Assembly: GCF_002002865.1 (NCBI RefSeq)
Contig: NZ_CP019508.1
Span: forward strand, 2,274,501 to 2,338,500
Source: Brevundimonas sp. LM2
GTDB lineage: Bacteria > Pseudomonadota > Alphaproteobacteria > Caulobacterales > Caulobacteraceae
Length of the DNA stretch: 64,000 nt
Reading direction: 5' to 3'
The position numbers and the translations under genes were made by a program. The notes under the pieces were generated by a model that searched no databases, was not told where the DNA came from, and saw only the letters and a program-made list of their open reading frames with translations. This document shows, piece by piece, positions 20,480 to 30,063 of this stretch. The first letter of the stretch is position 1. Every line of letters starts with the position of its first letter.

Positions 20480-22933
20480 TCAGGTTCCGCGTGGCTTGAC
20501 CCGGTTGGTCGGCGGGGCCTCGGCCGGGTTCTCGGGCCAGGGGTGGCGCGGATAGCGCCCGCGCATATCGGCCCGCACCGCCTTCCACGACCCGGCCCAG
20601 AAGCCAGGCAGGTCCTTGGTCACCTGCACCGGCCGCCGCGCGGGGGACAGCAAAGCCAGGGTCAGGGGCACGCGGCCGCCACCTACCGTGGGATGCGCGC
20701 GCAGGCCGAACAGTTCCTGCACCCGGATATCGACCCTCGGACCGCCGTGCGCCGCATAGTCGATCGCGGCCGAACCCAGGGGGGTGACCAGTCTCGGCGG
20801 GGCCAGGGCGTCGAGGTCGCGATGCCGGTCCCAGGCCACCAGCGTCAGCAGGGCCGCCTCCAGCGGACCGTCTGCGATGCTTTCCAGCGACTGCACGTGG
20901 GCCAGCAGCGGCCACAGCCACGTCTCCCGCGCGGCCAACAGCCCGGCGTCCGAGACATCCGGCCAGCCCTCTTCCAGACCGTGCAGGAAGGCCAGTCGGG
21001 CACGCAGACCGGTCGCCCGCTCGCCCCAGCGTAGGGCCGAAAGCCCGTCCCGCTCGATGTCAGCCTTCAGGGCGGCGGTGACCATGGCCCGATCCGGGGC
21101 CCCGACCACCCGCTCGTCCACCACGATCGCGCCCAGACGACGAACCCGGCGCACTACCCGCCGACCCGAGGGCTCCTGCGCCAGCCGGTCCTCGGTCGTC
21201 ATCCGCCCTTCCAGCGTCGCGGGGTCCAGCGGGGCCGCCAATCTGATGCGATCGCGGGTCTCGCCGCCACCCAGATCGCCGACCGCCAGCCACGGCTCGG
21301 CCGCCAGCGGATCGGTCGGGTCTACAAAGGCGCCGCGCCCGGACGCCAGCAGCACCTCCCCCGCCTTGCCCCGCGCCCGCGCCACCCGCTCCGGAAAGGC
21401 CTCGGCCAGCAGGGTGCCGACGTCGACCCCGCCGTCACGGTTCGGCCCTGCCCCGCTCACGGCCGCCTTGGCCCACCGGTCAACCAGCTTGCGCGCGTCG
21501 CTGGCGCGGGGGCTGCGGTCCTGATCCAGGCCCCGCAGCCGGTCGCGCAGGTCGACCGCGTTTCCACCCAGGCCGGGCTCGCTCAGCACCGCCGCGATCC
21601 GCGCGCCCAGTTTCGCCTCGCCCCCATCCGCCGCCACCGTCACCAGATGCGCCAGGCGCGGCGTCAGCGGCATCCGCGTCAGCCGCTGTCCATGCGGCGT
21701 CAGCGCCCCGGCCGCGTCCAGCGCCCCCAGCCGCGTCAGCACCGCCCTGGCCTCGGCCATGGCCCCCTTCGGCGGCGCGTCCAGCAGGGCCAGACCTTCG
21801 GTCGTGCGTGCCCCCCACCGCGCCAGATCCAGCGCCAGCCCCGTCAGATCGGCCTCCAGCATCTCCGGCCGCTGATGCGGGACCAGGCCCCGCGTGGCCT
21901 CCTCGTCCCACAGCCGGTAGCAGACCCCGGGCTGGGTCCGCCCGGCCCGGCCGCGCCGCTGCTCGGCCGAGGAGCGGCTGACCCGCACCGTCGCCAGCCG
22001 CGTCAGGCCGCTGGACGGTTCGAACCGGGGCACGCGCGACAGGCCGCTGTCGATCACCACCCGCACCCCCTCGATGGTCAGGCTAGTCTCGGCCACCGAG
22101 GTCGCCAGCACCACCTTGCGACGCCCGGGCGGCGACGGCTCGATGGCCCGGTCCTGCGCCCCCTTCTCCATCGCCCCGAACAGCGGCACGACATCGACGG
22201 CGGGGTCGCGCAAACGCTCGTTCAGCCGCTGAGCCGTGCGGTGGATCTCGCCCTGCCCCGGCAGAAAGGCGAGGACCGAGCCCGACTGCTCGCCCAACGC
22301 CGTCAGACAGGCCCGGGCCATGGCGTCCTCGATCCGCTCGACCGGGTTGCGGCCCAGATAAAGGGTCTCGACCGGGAAGGCCCGGCCCTGGGCCTCGATC
22401 ACCGGCGCGCCGACGCCGTCGGGCCCCGCCAGCAGGCGGGAGATGCCGGCGATGTCCAGCGTCGCCGACATGACCAGCAGCTTCAGGTCCTCGCGCAGCA
22501 CGCCCTGGCTGTCCCGCGCCAGGGCCAGGCCCAGATCGGCGTCCAGACTGCGCTCGTGGAACTCGTCGAACAGCACCGCCGCCACGCCGTCCAGCCCCGG
22601 ATCGTCCAGGATCATGCGGGTGAAGACGCCCTCGGTGATGACCTCGATCCGCGTCCCCGGCCCGATCCGGCTCTGCAGCCGGGTGCGATAGCCCACGACG
22701 TCGCCGGTCGCCTGGCCCAGCGTCTCCGCCATCCGCTCCGCCGCCGCCCGGGCCGCCAGCCGCCGCGGTTCCAGCACCAGGATCCGCCCGTCCCCGCGCC
22801 ACGGGGCGTCCAGCAGGACCAGGGGCACGACCGTCGTCTTGCCCGCGCCCGGCGGGGCCGCCAGGACCACGGCGGGGCTGGACGCCATCGCGGCCTTCAG
22901 GTCGTCCAGAACGGCGTGGATCGGCAGGATCAT
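20480..22933 (-). CDS. hrpB: ATP-dependent helicase HrpB (DEAH family)
   Basis: 817 residues. Walker A is APPGAGKTTVVP (about residue 26), the DExH box is DEFHERS (about 121), and motif VI is RRGRAGRTQPG. The C-terminal HrpB domain follows the helicase-associated region. HrpB is a DEAH helicase of uncertain role, possibly in RNA processing. In Xanthomonadaceae it overlaps the mrcB gene; here it stands alone. The ATG at 22933 is followed directly by MILPIHAVLDDLK, matching the family start. The length agrees with HrpB (800-850 residues). Confidence 0.95.
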   Translation of the reverse strand: MILPIHAVLDDLKAAMASSPAVVLAAPPGAGKTTVVPLVLLDAPWRGDGRILVLEPRRLAARAAAERMAETLGQATGDVVGYRTRLQSRIGPGTRIEVITEGVFTRMILDDPGLDGVAAVLFDEFHERSLDADLGLALARDSQGVLREDLKLLVMSATLDIAGISRLLAGPDGVGAPVIEAQGRAFPVETLYLGRNPVERIEDAMARACLTALGEQSGSVLAFLPGQGEIHRTAQRLNERLRDPAVDVVPLFGAMEKGAQDRAIEPSPPGRRKVVLATSVAETSLTIEGVRVVIDSGLSRVPRFEPSSGLTRLATVRVSRSSAEQRRGRAGRTQPGVCYRLWDEEATRGLVPHQRPEMLEADLTGLALDLARWGARTTEGLALLDAPPKGAMAEARAVLTRLGALDAAGALTPHGQRLTRMPLTPRLAHLVTVAADGGEAKLGARIAAVLSEPGLGGNAVDLRDRLRGLDQDRSPRASDARKLVDRWAKAAVSGAGPNRDGGVDVGTLLAEAFPERVARARGKAGEVLLASGRGAFVDPTDPLAAEPWLAVGDLGGGETRDRIRLAAPLDPATLEGRMTTEDRLAQEPSGRRVVRRVRRLGAIVVDERVVGAPDRAMVTAALKADIERDGLSALRWGERATGLRARLAFLHGLEEGWPDVSDAGLLAARETWLWPLLAHVQSLESIADGPLEAALLTLVAWDRHRDLDALAPPRLVTPLGSAAIDYAAHGGPRVDIRVQELFGLRAHPTVGGGRVPLTLALLSPARRPVQVTKDLPGFWAGSWKAVRADMRGRYPRHPWPENPAEAPPTNRVKPRGT

Positions 22934-23125
22934 GGCCGCTGCCTAACCCGATCCGTCCGATGTCGCCACGAAACCGCGTCCACCACGCCACTTTGGCGGT
23001 CACGAAAGCGTCGTGCCGCCTTCATCGTTCGGAAACCGCGTTGCACCTGCGAGCTTCCCTCGCTAGCGTCCGCCGCTGGAAGGCGGCCCGGGGAGGGTCG
23101 TCGCGTATTCAGGGGGCGAGACTTC

Positions 23126-24784
23126 ATGTCCGCAACTGGCCTCAGGCCCAAGGGGAACCGTCTGTTCCTCAAGAAATCCGTCGCACAAATTCAGAAGGAG
23201 GCCGCGAAGAGCGAGTTGAAGCGCACGCTCGGCAAATGGAACCTGATGAGTCTGGGGATCGGCGCCATCATCGGGGCCGGCATCTTCGTTTTGACCGGGC
23301 AGGTCGCCGCCGCCAACGCCGGCCCGGCCATCATGCTGTCCTTCATCGTCGCGGGCGTCGCCTGCGGCCTGGCGGGCCTGTGCTACGCCGAGCTGGCCTC
23401 GACCATGCCGGTGTCCGGCTCGGCCTATACCTATGCCTACGGCACCCTGGGCGAGGTCTTCGCCTGGATCATGGGCTGGCTGCTGGTGCTGGAATACGGC
23501 GTCGCGGCCTCGACCGTGGCGGTCGGCTGGTCCGGCTATGTGGTTTCGATCCTCAGCGATTTCGGCATCAGCCAGCAGATCTTCCCGGTCATCCAGTACG
23601 CCGGCGGCGAAGGTCCCCAGTGGGCCACCCCCCTGGTCCAGCTGGTCCAGAGCGCCGGCGCCACCTCCTTCCCCCTGACCGGCACCTTCAACCTGGTCGC
23701 GGCCATCGGCATCGCCTCGGTCTGCGGCCTGCTGGTGCTCGGCGTGTCCGAGTCGGCCAACATCAACAACGCCATCGTGATCATCAAGATCATCGTCCTG
23801 CTGACCTTCATCGCGGTCGGCATCGGCTATGTGAACCCGGACAACTGGGTGCCCTTCATCCCTGAACCGACCGGCGTCGCCGGCCAGTTCGGCATCGGCG
23901 GCATCTTCCGGGGCGCGGCCATCATCTTCTTCGCCTACGTCGGCTTCGAGGCCGTCTCGACCGCCGCGGCCGAGGCCAAGAACCCCTCCAAGGACGTGCC
24001 CTTCGGCATCCTGGGCGCCCTGTTCGTCTGCACCCTGATCTACATGGCCGTGGCCGCCGTCATGACCGGCGTGGTGCCCTATCTGGAGCTGGCCAGCCCG
24101 GCCCCCGTCGCCGTCGCCATCGACCGGATGAGCCTGGGATGGGCCGATACGCCGATCATCCTGGCCAGCGGCGAGCCGCTGAACCTGATCAGCTTCATGA
24201 TCAAGATCGGGGCCATCACCGGCCTCAGCTCGGTCATGCTGGTGCTCTGCTACGGCCAGACGCGGATCTTCTACACCATGGCGCGCGACGGCCTGCTGCC
24301 GCGCGCCTTCGCCGTCATCCATCCCAAGTTCCGCACGCCCTGGATCGGCACCATCCTGCTGGGTCTGCTGATCGCCATCGCGGCGGCCTTCCTGCCGATT
24401 TCGATCCTGGGCGACCTGGTGTCCCTGGGCACGGCCACGGCCTTCTCGATCGTCTGCCTGAGCGTGATCTTCCTGCGCATCAAGCACCCGGAAATGCCCC
24501 GGCCCTTCAAGGTCCCCGGCGGCATCTTCACGGCGGTCCTAGGCATCCTGGCCTGCCTGTTCCTGGCCAGCCAGAACCTGATCCCGATGTTCCAGCACGC
24601 GGCCGAGGACAACCCCCTGCCCCTGATGCTGCTGGGTGGCTACGCCGTCGTCGGCGCGATCATCTATGCCGCCTACGGCTTCTGGAACTCCAAGCTCGCC
24701 AAGGGCATCGACATCACCGAGGAAACCACGATGTCGTCCCCCGCCGAGGCCATGGGCACCGGCGTCGACAACCAGAAGGACTAG
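23126..24784 (+). CDS. APC family amino acid permease
   Basis: 552 residues, start at the ATG at 23126. About twelve helices are visible, with GIGAIIGAGIFVLTGQ in helix 1 as the substrate-binding hallmark of the cationic amino acid transporter (CAT/YfnA) branch. FFAYVGFEAVSTAAAEAKNP in helix 6 is the second hallmark. Length and motif spelling fit a cationic or broad amino acid permease. The gene is preceded by a 190-base gap from divergent hrpB. A bidirectional terminator hairpin follows at 24808-24836. Confidence 0.92.
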   Translation: MSATGLRPKGNRLFLKKSVAQIQKEAAKSELKRTLGKWNLMSLGIGAIIGAGIFVLTGQVAAANAGPAIMLSFIVAGVACGLAGLCYAELASTMPVSGSAYTYAYGTLGEVFAWIMGWLLVLEYGVAASTVAVGWSGYVVSILSDFGISQQIFPVIQYAGGEGPQWATPLVQLVQSAGATSFPLTGTFNLVAAIGIASVCGLLVLGVSESANINNAIVIIKIIVLLTFIAVGIGYVNPDNWVPFIPEPTGVAGQFGIGGIFRGAAIIFFAYVGFEAVSTAAAEAKNPSKDVPFGILGALFVCTLIYMAVAAVMTGVVPYLELASPAPVAVAIDRMSLGWADTPIILASGEPLNLISFMIKIGAITGLSSVMLVLCYGQTRIFYTMARDGLLPRAFAVIHPKFRTPWIGTILLGLLIAIAAAFLPISILGDLVSLGTATAFSIVCLSVIFLRIKHPEMPRPFKVPGGIFTAVLGILACLFLASQNLIPMFQHAAEDNPLPLMLLGGYAVVGAIIYAAYGFWNSKLAKGIDITEETTMSSPAEAMGTGVDNQKD

Positions 24785-24807
24785 GTCTCTCCGAGATCCT
24801 GGAACGG

Positions 24808-24836
24808 AAAAGCCCGGAGCGTGGCTCCGGGCTTTT
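24808..24836. terminator. Bidirectional intrinsic terminator
   Basis: A 13-base perfect stem (24808-24820 with 24824-24836) closes on a three-base loop. The stem begins with AAAA and ends with TTTT, so it can work on both strands. It separates the convergent APC permease gene and the tRNA-Leu gene. Confidence 0.85.
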
Positions 24837-24840
24837 GCTT

Positions 24841-24925
24841 TGGTGCGGATGAGAGGACTCGAACCTCCACATCTTGCGATGCCAGAACCTAAATCTGGTG
24901 CGTCTACCAGTTTCGCCACATCCGC
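24841..24925 (-). tRNA. tRNA-Leu (anticodon UAG)
   Basis: The minus strand folds into an 85-base cloverleaf with a seven-pair acceptor stem (GCGGATG with CATCCGC), encoded CCA at the 3' end, and a long variable arm, as expected for leucine tRNA. The anticodon stem CCAGA/TCTGG encloses the loop TTTAGGT, giving anticodon TAG. The T arm contains GGTTCGAGTCC. Codons read are CUN, mainly CUA and CUG by wobble. Confidence 0.95.
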
Positions 24926-24987
24926 ACTGGCCGGTGGGTTTAGGGGCAAGTCGCGGCGGCGACAACCGCCCAGATAGATACGTGGCC

Positions 24988-24993
24988 TTAACC
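24988..24993. promoter_or_regulatory. TTAACC CtrA-like half site upstream of motB
   Basis: TTAACC at 24988-24993 lies 44 bases before the motB ATG. TTAACC is a CtrA half-site in Caulobacter flagellar promoters. No second half with seven-base spacing is present, so this is a weak candidate. Confidence 0.25.
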
Positions 24994-25036
24994 TTGATCG
25001 CGCACGGTCGGCCGTCGTTATCCGGGGCCCGCCAGC

Positions 25037-25942
25037 ATGTCGTCGATGAATGATCGTCCGATCGTCATCAAGAAGGTCAAGAAGGTCGTCGGCGGGGGTC
25101 ACCACGGCGGCGCCTGGAAGGTCGCCTATGCGGACTTCGTGACCGCCATGATGGCCTTCTTCCTGCTGATGTGGCTGATCAACACCACCGATCCCGAACA
25201 GAAGCGCGGCATCGCCGAATATTTCGCCCCGGCCAGCGTGTCGCAGTCGACCTCCGGCTCCGGCGGTATCCTGGGCGGCACCGCCCTGGGCGAGGACGGG
25301 GCCAAGGCCGAAGGCTCGATGTCGGTGCTCGAGGAACTGGCCCCCGAGGCCCCCGAGAACGCCCCGGAAGAGGTCGGCACCAACGCCAACCTGGCCGCGG
25401 CGTCCGAAGAGGAGCTGCGCCAGGAGATCGCCGCGCGCGAGGCCGCCGAGTTCGCCTCGGCCGCAGAATCCTTGCGCCAGGCCATGCAGCGCCTCCCCGA
25501 GCTGGCCGAGCTGTCCAAACAGCTGATCATCGACCAGACCCCCGAGGGCCTGCGCATCCAGCTGGTGGACCAGGAGGGCCGCTCGATGTTCGATCAGAAC
25601 TCGGCCCGCCCCAATGCCCGGGCCCAGGTGCTGCTGCGCGCCGTGGCCAGCGTGGTCAACCGCCTGCCCAATCGCGTGTCGATCTCGGGCCACACCTCGG
25701 CGGTCGCCGGCTCCGGACGGGCCTCGACCCCCACCGACTGGCCCCTGTCGGCCTCGCGCGCCGACGCCTCGCGCCAGATCCTCCAGGCGGCCGGCGTCGA
25801 TGCCGATCGGGTCTACTCCGTCGCCGGCAAGGCGGGGTCCGATCCTCTGTACCCGGACGACCCCTCACTGGCCGGGAATCGGCGCATCGCCATCGTCCTG
25901 CTGCGCGAAGCCCCGGTCCTGCCGACGGACACGAGCCTTTGA
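25037..25942 (+). CDS. motB: Flagellar motor stator protein MotB
   Basis: 301 residues. MotB anchors the stator to peptidoglycan and carries the proton path. The short cytoplasmic N-terminus is basic, followed by one membrane helix with KVAYADFVTAMMAFFLLMWL; Asp33 is the proton-accepting residue. The plug region and a Glu/Ala-rich linker lead to the OmpA-like domain (about residues 165-295), with ISGHTSAVAG and NRRIAIVLL. The Asp/Glu-rich linker is typical of alphaproteobacterial MotB. No motA is next to it, which matches Caulobacter where the two genes are apart. Confidence 0.95.
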   Translation: MSSMNDRPIVIKKVKKVVGGGHHGGAWKVAYADFVTAMMAFFLLMWLINTTDPEQKRGIAEYFAPASVSQSTSGSGGILGGTALGEDGAKAEGSMSVLEELAPEAPENAPEEVGTNANLAAASEEELRQEIAAREAAEFASAAESLRQAMQRLPELAELSKQLIIDQTPEGLRIQLVDQEGRSMFDQNSARPNARAQVLLRAVASVVNRLPNRVSISGHTSAVAGSGRASTPTDWPLSASRADASRQILQAAGVDADRVYSVAGKAGSDPLYPDDPSLAGNRRIAIVLLREAPVLPTDTSL

Positions 25943-26063
25943 CGCGCGCGCCGGGCATCCTCCGGCGCGAAGGGTCTTGCGGCGCGGACCGGAATGACGC
26001 CAAATCGGCGCATGAACACGCGTCTGCCCCTGTCGTCACGAAAACGGATGCGGGCGCTCTGAC

Positions 26064-26798
26064 GTGACGCAGCATGTCCCTACGCGTCAGTTACGTTTCT
26101 TCATGACGGCGGTCGCCCCCTGCCCCTATCTGCCGGGCATGACGGAGCGGAAGGTGTTCGCCAACCTGCCCTTCTCGGACGGGGCCCACGTCAACGACGA
26201 ACTGACCCACGCCGGCTTCCGGCGCAGCCAGAACATCGCCTATCGCCCCGCTTGCGAGGGTTGCGACGCCTGTATCTCGGTCCGCCTGCCGGTGCCCGAG
26301 TTCGCCCCCTCGCGCGGTCAGCGCAAGATCCTGTCCCGCAACGCCGACCTGTCGCGCGACCTGGTCGAGGCCGAGGCGACGCAGGAGCAGTTCGCCCTGC
26401 TGAAGCGCTATCTCGAGACCCGCCACCCCGGCGGCGGCATGACCGACATGACCTGGCCCGACTATATCGCCATGGTCGAGGACACGGCCGTGCGCACCCA
26501 TCTGATCGAATACCGCCTGCCAACGACCGACGAAGGCCCCGGCGATCTGGTCGCGGTCACCCTGTGCGACCTGCTCTCGGACGGGCTGTCGATGGTCTAC
26601 AGCTTCTTCGATCCGGCCCTGACCAAGCGGTCCCTGGGCGTGTTCGCCATCCTGGACCACGTGCGCCAAGCCCACACGGTGCGCCTGCCCTATGTCTACC
26701 TCGGCTATTGGGTCGAGGGCTCGACCAAGATGGACTACAAGGCCCAGTTCCGGCCGATGGAGATCCTGAAGCCGCTCGGCTGGACCCGCATCGGCTAG
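26064..26798 (+). CDS. bpt: Aspartate/glutamate leucyltransferase (N-end rule)
   Basis: 244 residues. Bpt adds leucine from Leu-tRNA to proteins starting with Asp or Glu, which marks them for ClpS/ClpAP degradation. The N-terminus carries the cysteine set CPYLPG and CEGCDACISVRLPV. The GNAT-like C-terminal half includes SMVYSFFDPALTKRSLGVF and YVYLGYWVEGSTKMDYKAQF. The length agrees with the Ate/Bpt family. The gene ends six bases before a palindromic repeat that separates it from convergent eno. Confidence 0.95.
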   Translation: MTQHVPTRQLRFFMTAVAPCPYLPGMTERKVFANLPFSDGAHVNDELTHAGFRRSQNIAYRPACEGCDACISVRLPVPEFAPSRGQRKILSRNADLSRDLVEAEATQEQFALLKRYLETRHPGGGMTDMTWPDYIAMVEDTAVRTHLIEYRLPTTDEGPGDLVAVTLCDLLSDGLSMVYSFFDPALTKRSLGVFAILDHVRQAHTVRLPYVYLGYWVEGSTKMDYKAQFRPMEILKPLGWTRIG

Positions 26799-26803
26799 GC
26801 CCA

Positions 26804-26875
26804 GGGAGCGCGGACCTCCAGGTCCGCTCTTGACTGCCCCGGGCCAAAGAGGCGGACCTGAAGGTCCGCGCTCCC
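26804..26875. repeat. Paired palindromic repeat, copy A
   Basis: Two inverted copies of a palindromic unit face each other. The first contains GCGGACCTCCAGGTCCGC (about 26810-26827) and the second GCGGACCTGAAGGTCCGC (about 26852-26869). The outer ends GGAGCGCGGACCT and AGGTCCGCGCTCC are complementary, so the whole 72 bases can also fold as one large hairpin. It lies between the convergent stops of bpt and eno, where it could act as a two-way transcription stop. The same element recurs at four other loci in this window. Confidence 0.85.
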
Positions 26876-26881
26876 CCGCCC

Positions 26882-28186
<1,305 letters not shown>

Positions 28187-28227
28187 TCAGGGCCGGGGTT
28201 TAGCCCGGCCCTCGCGAATCGCCAAGG

Positions 28228-28260
28228 CGCGCGGACCGCAGACCTCCAGGTCCACGCTCC
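28228..28260. repeat. Degenerate single palindromic repeat, copy B
   Basis: GCGCGGACC, GACCTCCAGGTCC and ACGCTCC occur within 33 bases, matching one unit of the paired palindromic repeat with insertions and mismatches. It lies between eno's start and the stop of the next lipoprotein gene. Only one unit remains, so this looks like a decayed copy. Confidence 0.6.
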
Positions 28261-28266
28261 ATGGAA

Positions 28267-28893
28267 TCAGGAACAGCCCTCGACCAGCTGGATCGCCGGT
28301 CCGCCGACATGGACCATGCTGACCTTGCCGTCGCTGCCGATCTCATAGCGGATACCGCGCGCCGCCGCGTCCTGCACATATTCGCCGGCCGTCGCCGGCC
28401 CTCCCGTCTGCCAGACGAACAGGTCCTCGGCCGGCGGGGCGGAATATTTGTGCGGCTGAGCCACGACCAGCGGGCCGTAGGCGGCCTTGATCGCTGCGGC
28501 GGTATCCCCGACGCCGAAGCCGCGATCAGTCTTCCACGCCGTGGTCCTGGCGACCGAGATCCGGGTCAGGACGCCGTCCTGGATCATCACCAGCACGCCC
28601 TCCGGGGCCTGTTCCGGTCGCCAGACGTCGCAGACCTCGGGCTCGGCCCCGCCCGCCGTGTTGGGGCTCGCGTCATCGCCCAGAGCCGTGACGACCTCGG
28701 CCCGGGTCATGCCGATTCGCAGGGGGCCATAGCCCTGCGCCGTCAGCACATTCGCGGCCGGGGCCGTGGCGGCGGCCGGGGCCGGCGGGACGATGGCCGG
28801 TGTCTCGATGGCGGGTGCGGCGGCAGGCTCCGGCTCTCCGCAGGCGGCGAGCAGCAGGGCGGTGGCGGCGACGGCGGTCAGGGATCGGATCAT
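28267..28893 (-). CDS. Putative lipoprotein of unknown function
   Basis: 208 residues from the ATG at 28893; an ATG three codons upstream at 28902 is equally possible. A lipobox ends the signal (ALLLAAC), followed by an Ala/Pro-rich linker of about 35 residues. The folded part opens with GPLRIGMTRAEVVTALGDD, which resembles the BamE/SmpA-OmlA type of small fold, and contains two Cys (in CDVWRPEQ and near the end in VEGCS). It is probably anchored in a membrane and periplasmic. I do not recognise a specific family. A degenerate palindromic repeat follows its stop. Confidence 0.65.
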   Translation of the reverse strand: MIRSLTAVAATALLLAACGEPEPAAAPAIETPAIVPPAPAAATAPAANVLTAQGYGPLRIGMTRAEVVTALGDDASPNTAGGAEPEVCDVWRPEQAPEGVLVMIQDGVLTRISVARTTAWKTDRGFGVGDTAAAIKAAYGPLVVAQPHKYSAPPAEDLFVWQTGGPATAGEYVQDAAARGIRYEIGSDGKVSMVHVGGPAIQLVEGCS

Positions 28894-28939
28894 GCAAGGC
28901 ACTCCTGTGGAAACAGATGCCTCATCAACGCACGAAAAC

Positions 28940-28962
28940 GGCGCACGGGGACACCGTGCGCC
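28940..28962 (-). terminator. Hairpin downstream of rpmF
   Basis: GGCGCACGG (28940-28948) pairs with CCGTGCGCC (28954-28962) around a five-base loop. Read on the minus strand the hairpin is followed by GTTTTCG, a weak U-run, which suits a terminator for rpmF. Confidence 0.5.
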
Positions 28963-28974
28963 GCAAACTTCGAA

Positions 28975-29039
28975 GGAGCGCGGACCTGCAGGTCCGCAAG
29001 ATCAGACGCAGAAGAGCGGACCGGAAGGTCCGCGCTCCA
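28975..29039. repeat. Paired palindromic repeat, copy C
   Basis: Unit one reads GGAGCGCGGACCTGCAGGTC (from 28975); unit two contains GCGGACCGGAAGGTCCGCGC (to 29039). The two units are inverted relative to each other, with a spacer of about 15 bases. It sits immediately downstream of the rpmF stop codon (minus strand). Confidence 0.85.
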
Positions 29040-29042
29040 GTC

Positions 29043-29225
29043 CTACTCTTCCTTGGGCGTCAGGACCTGACGGCCGCGATAGGTGCCGGTCTTCAGGTCG
29101 ATGTGGTGCGACCGGCGCAGCTCGCCCGTGTCCTTGTCCTCGGTGTATGCATTGGTGCCCAGGGCATCGTGCGAACGCCGCATATTGCGACGCGAGGGCG
29201 ATACTTTGCGCTTCGGAACAGCCAT
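29043..29225 (-). CDS. rpmF: 50S ribosomal protein L32
   Basis: 60 residues beginning [20 protein letters not shown], the diagnostic N-terminus of L32. The alphaproteobacterial form without a zinc-binding Cys set is present: no cysteine is found in the protein. The end [17 protein letters not shown] also matches. It is followed by a palindromic repeat and a hairpin. No plsX is adjacent, unlike the usual rpmF-plsX order. Confidence 0.97.
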   Translation of the reverse strand: MAVPKRKVSPSRRNMRRSHDALGTNAYTEDKDTGELRRSHHIDLKTGTYRGRQVLTPKEE

Positions 29226-29592
29226 GTCCGTCTCAATCTCAGGGTCGGGCGCGACGGATCGAAACCCGGCAGCGCGAAAACGAAATGCGGCGGCCCATCG
29301 GATGAGCCGCCTGCGAGCGGGGGCTTATGCCGGAGTCGGGCGGGATGTTCAAGGGGAAAGAGGCCGGTTGGATCGGGCTGGCCATGGCGGGGTGCCGACG
29401 GCCCGGCCAGGAAGGCGGACCCACGCGCGACGCCGATCGACACACAAGGGTTCGCTTTCAGATCGGCAACGATCGGCGGGCGTCGACGTCCGCGTCTCGC
29501 CCCCGTGCCAACGGCCCTTGTCGACCCGTGGCGCGGGTCGTGATGGCGGCTCGCCAGCATCGGCTGCGGTTCGCCCCCTGTCGCGCCGCATA
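29226..29592. other. 367-base stretch without a convincing gene
   Basis: Several overlapping frames are open, as everywhere in this GC-rich DNA, but none has a credible start, ribosome-binding site and family match. On the minus strand one frame around 29405-29480 reads ADLKANPCVSIGV, which resembles flavin-binding pyridoxamine-oxidase-like proteins. This could be a relic of an oxidoreductase once linked to the HxlR regulator, or chance. The rpmF promoter should also lie at its left end. Confidence 0.35.
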
Positions 29593-29982
29593 TCAGCTCG
29601 CTTTCGACCGGTCGTAGTCTGCGCTCGCCGTCTCGACGGCCTGTGCGTTTGCCAGCGCCCAGGCGCAGATGGCCTCGAAGGGCTGCCGTAGCGAATGGCC
29701 CAGCGGCGTGATCGCGTATTCGACGCCGATCGGCGTGGTCGGCAGGACGGTGCGTGTCACCAGACCGTTCCGCTCCAGCCGCTTCAGGGCATCGGCCAGC
29801 GCCTTGTGGGTGATGCCGTCCAGCCGACGCTTGATCGCGTTGAAGCGCGACGGACGGGGGCAGAGGACCGTCAGGATCAGAATGGTCCATTTGTCCGCGA
29901 TCCGGTCGAGCGTGGGTCGCACCACGTCCATGTGGGTGAACGCATCGGTGCACAGGAGGTCGAGGTCGGTATCGTCGGCCAT
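29593..29982 (-). CDS. HxlR family transcriptional regulator
   Basis: 129 residues. The winged-helix domain includes RIADKWTILILTVLCPRPSRFNAIKRRLDGITHKALADALKRLERNGLVTR, read in pieces as the helices and recognition helix of HxlR proteins. HxlR proteins sense electrophiles, quinones or other stresses, often with a Cys; here Cys11 and Cys41 are candidates. The gene is divergent from a short-chain dehydrogenase gene, and the 81-base gap holds a strong inverted repeat (30012-30036). It most likely represses itself and that enzyme. Confidence 0.9.
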   Translation of the reverse strand: MADDTDLDLLCTDAFTHMDVVRPTLDRIADKWTILILTVLCPRPSRFNAIKRRLDGITHKALADALKRLERNGLVTRTVLPTTPIGVEYAITPLGHSLRQPFEAICAWALANAQAVETASADYDRSKAS

Positions 29983-30011
29983 ATCTAGGCTAATCCAGGT
30001 GCGTTATTGAT

Positions 30012-30036
30012 ATCAGATACAGCCAGTATATCTGAT
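30012..30036. promoter_or_regulatory. Inverted-repeat operator between HxlR and SDR genes
   Basis: ATCAGATA at 30012-30019 and TATCTGAT at 30029-30036 form a perfect 8-base inverted repeat with a nine-base spacer, in an AT-rich stretch between the two divergent starts (29982 and 30064). Half-sites two helical turns apart suit a dimeric winged-helix protein. The HxlR protein is the obvious ligand. Confidence 0.7.
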
Positions 30037-30063
30037 CCGCCATCGATGACAAAGGACAGCACG

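Noticed and set aside
24841..24925. tRNA-Leu as an integration hot spot
   Set aside because: No integrase or duplicated tRNA 3' end is present next to it.
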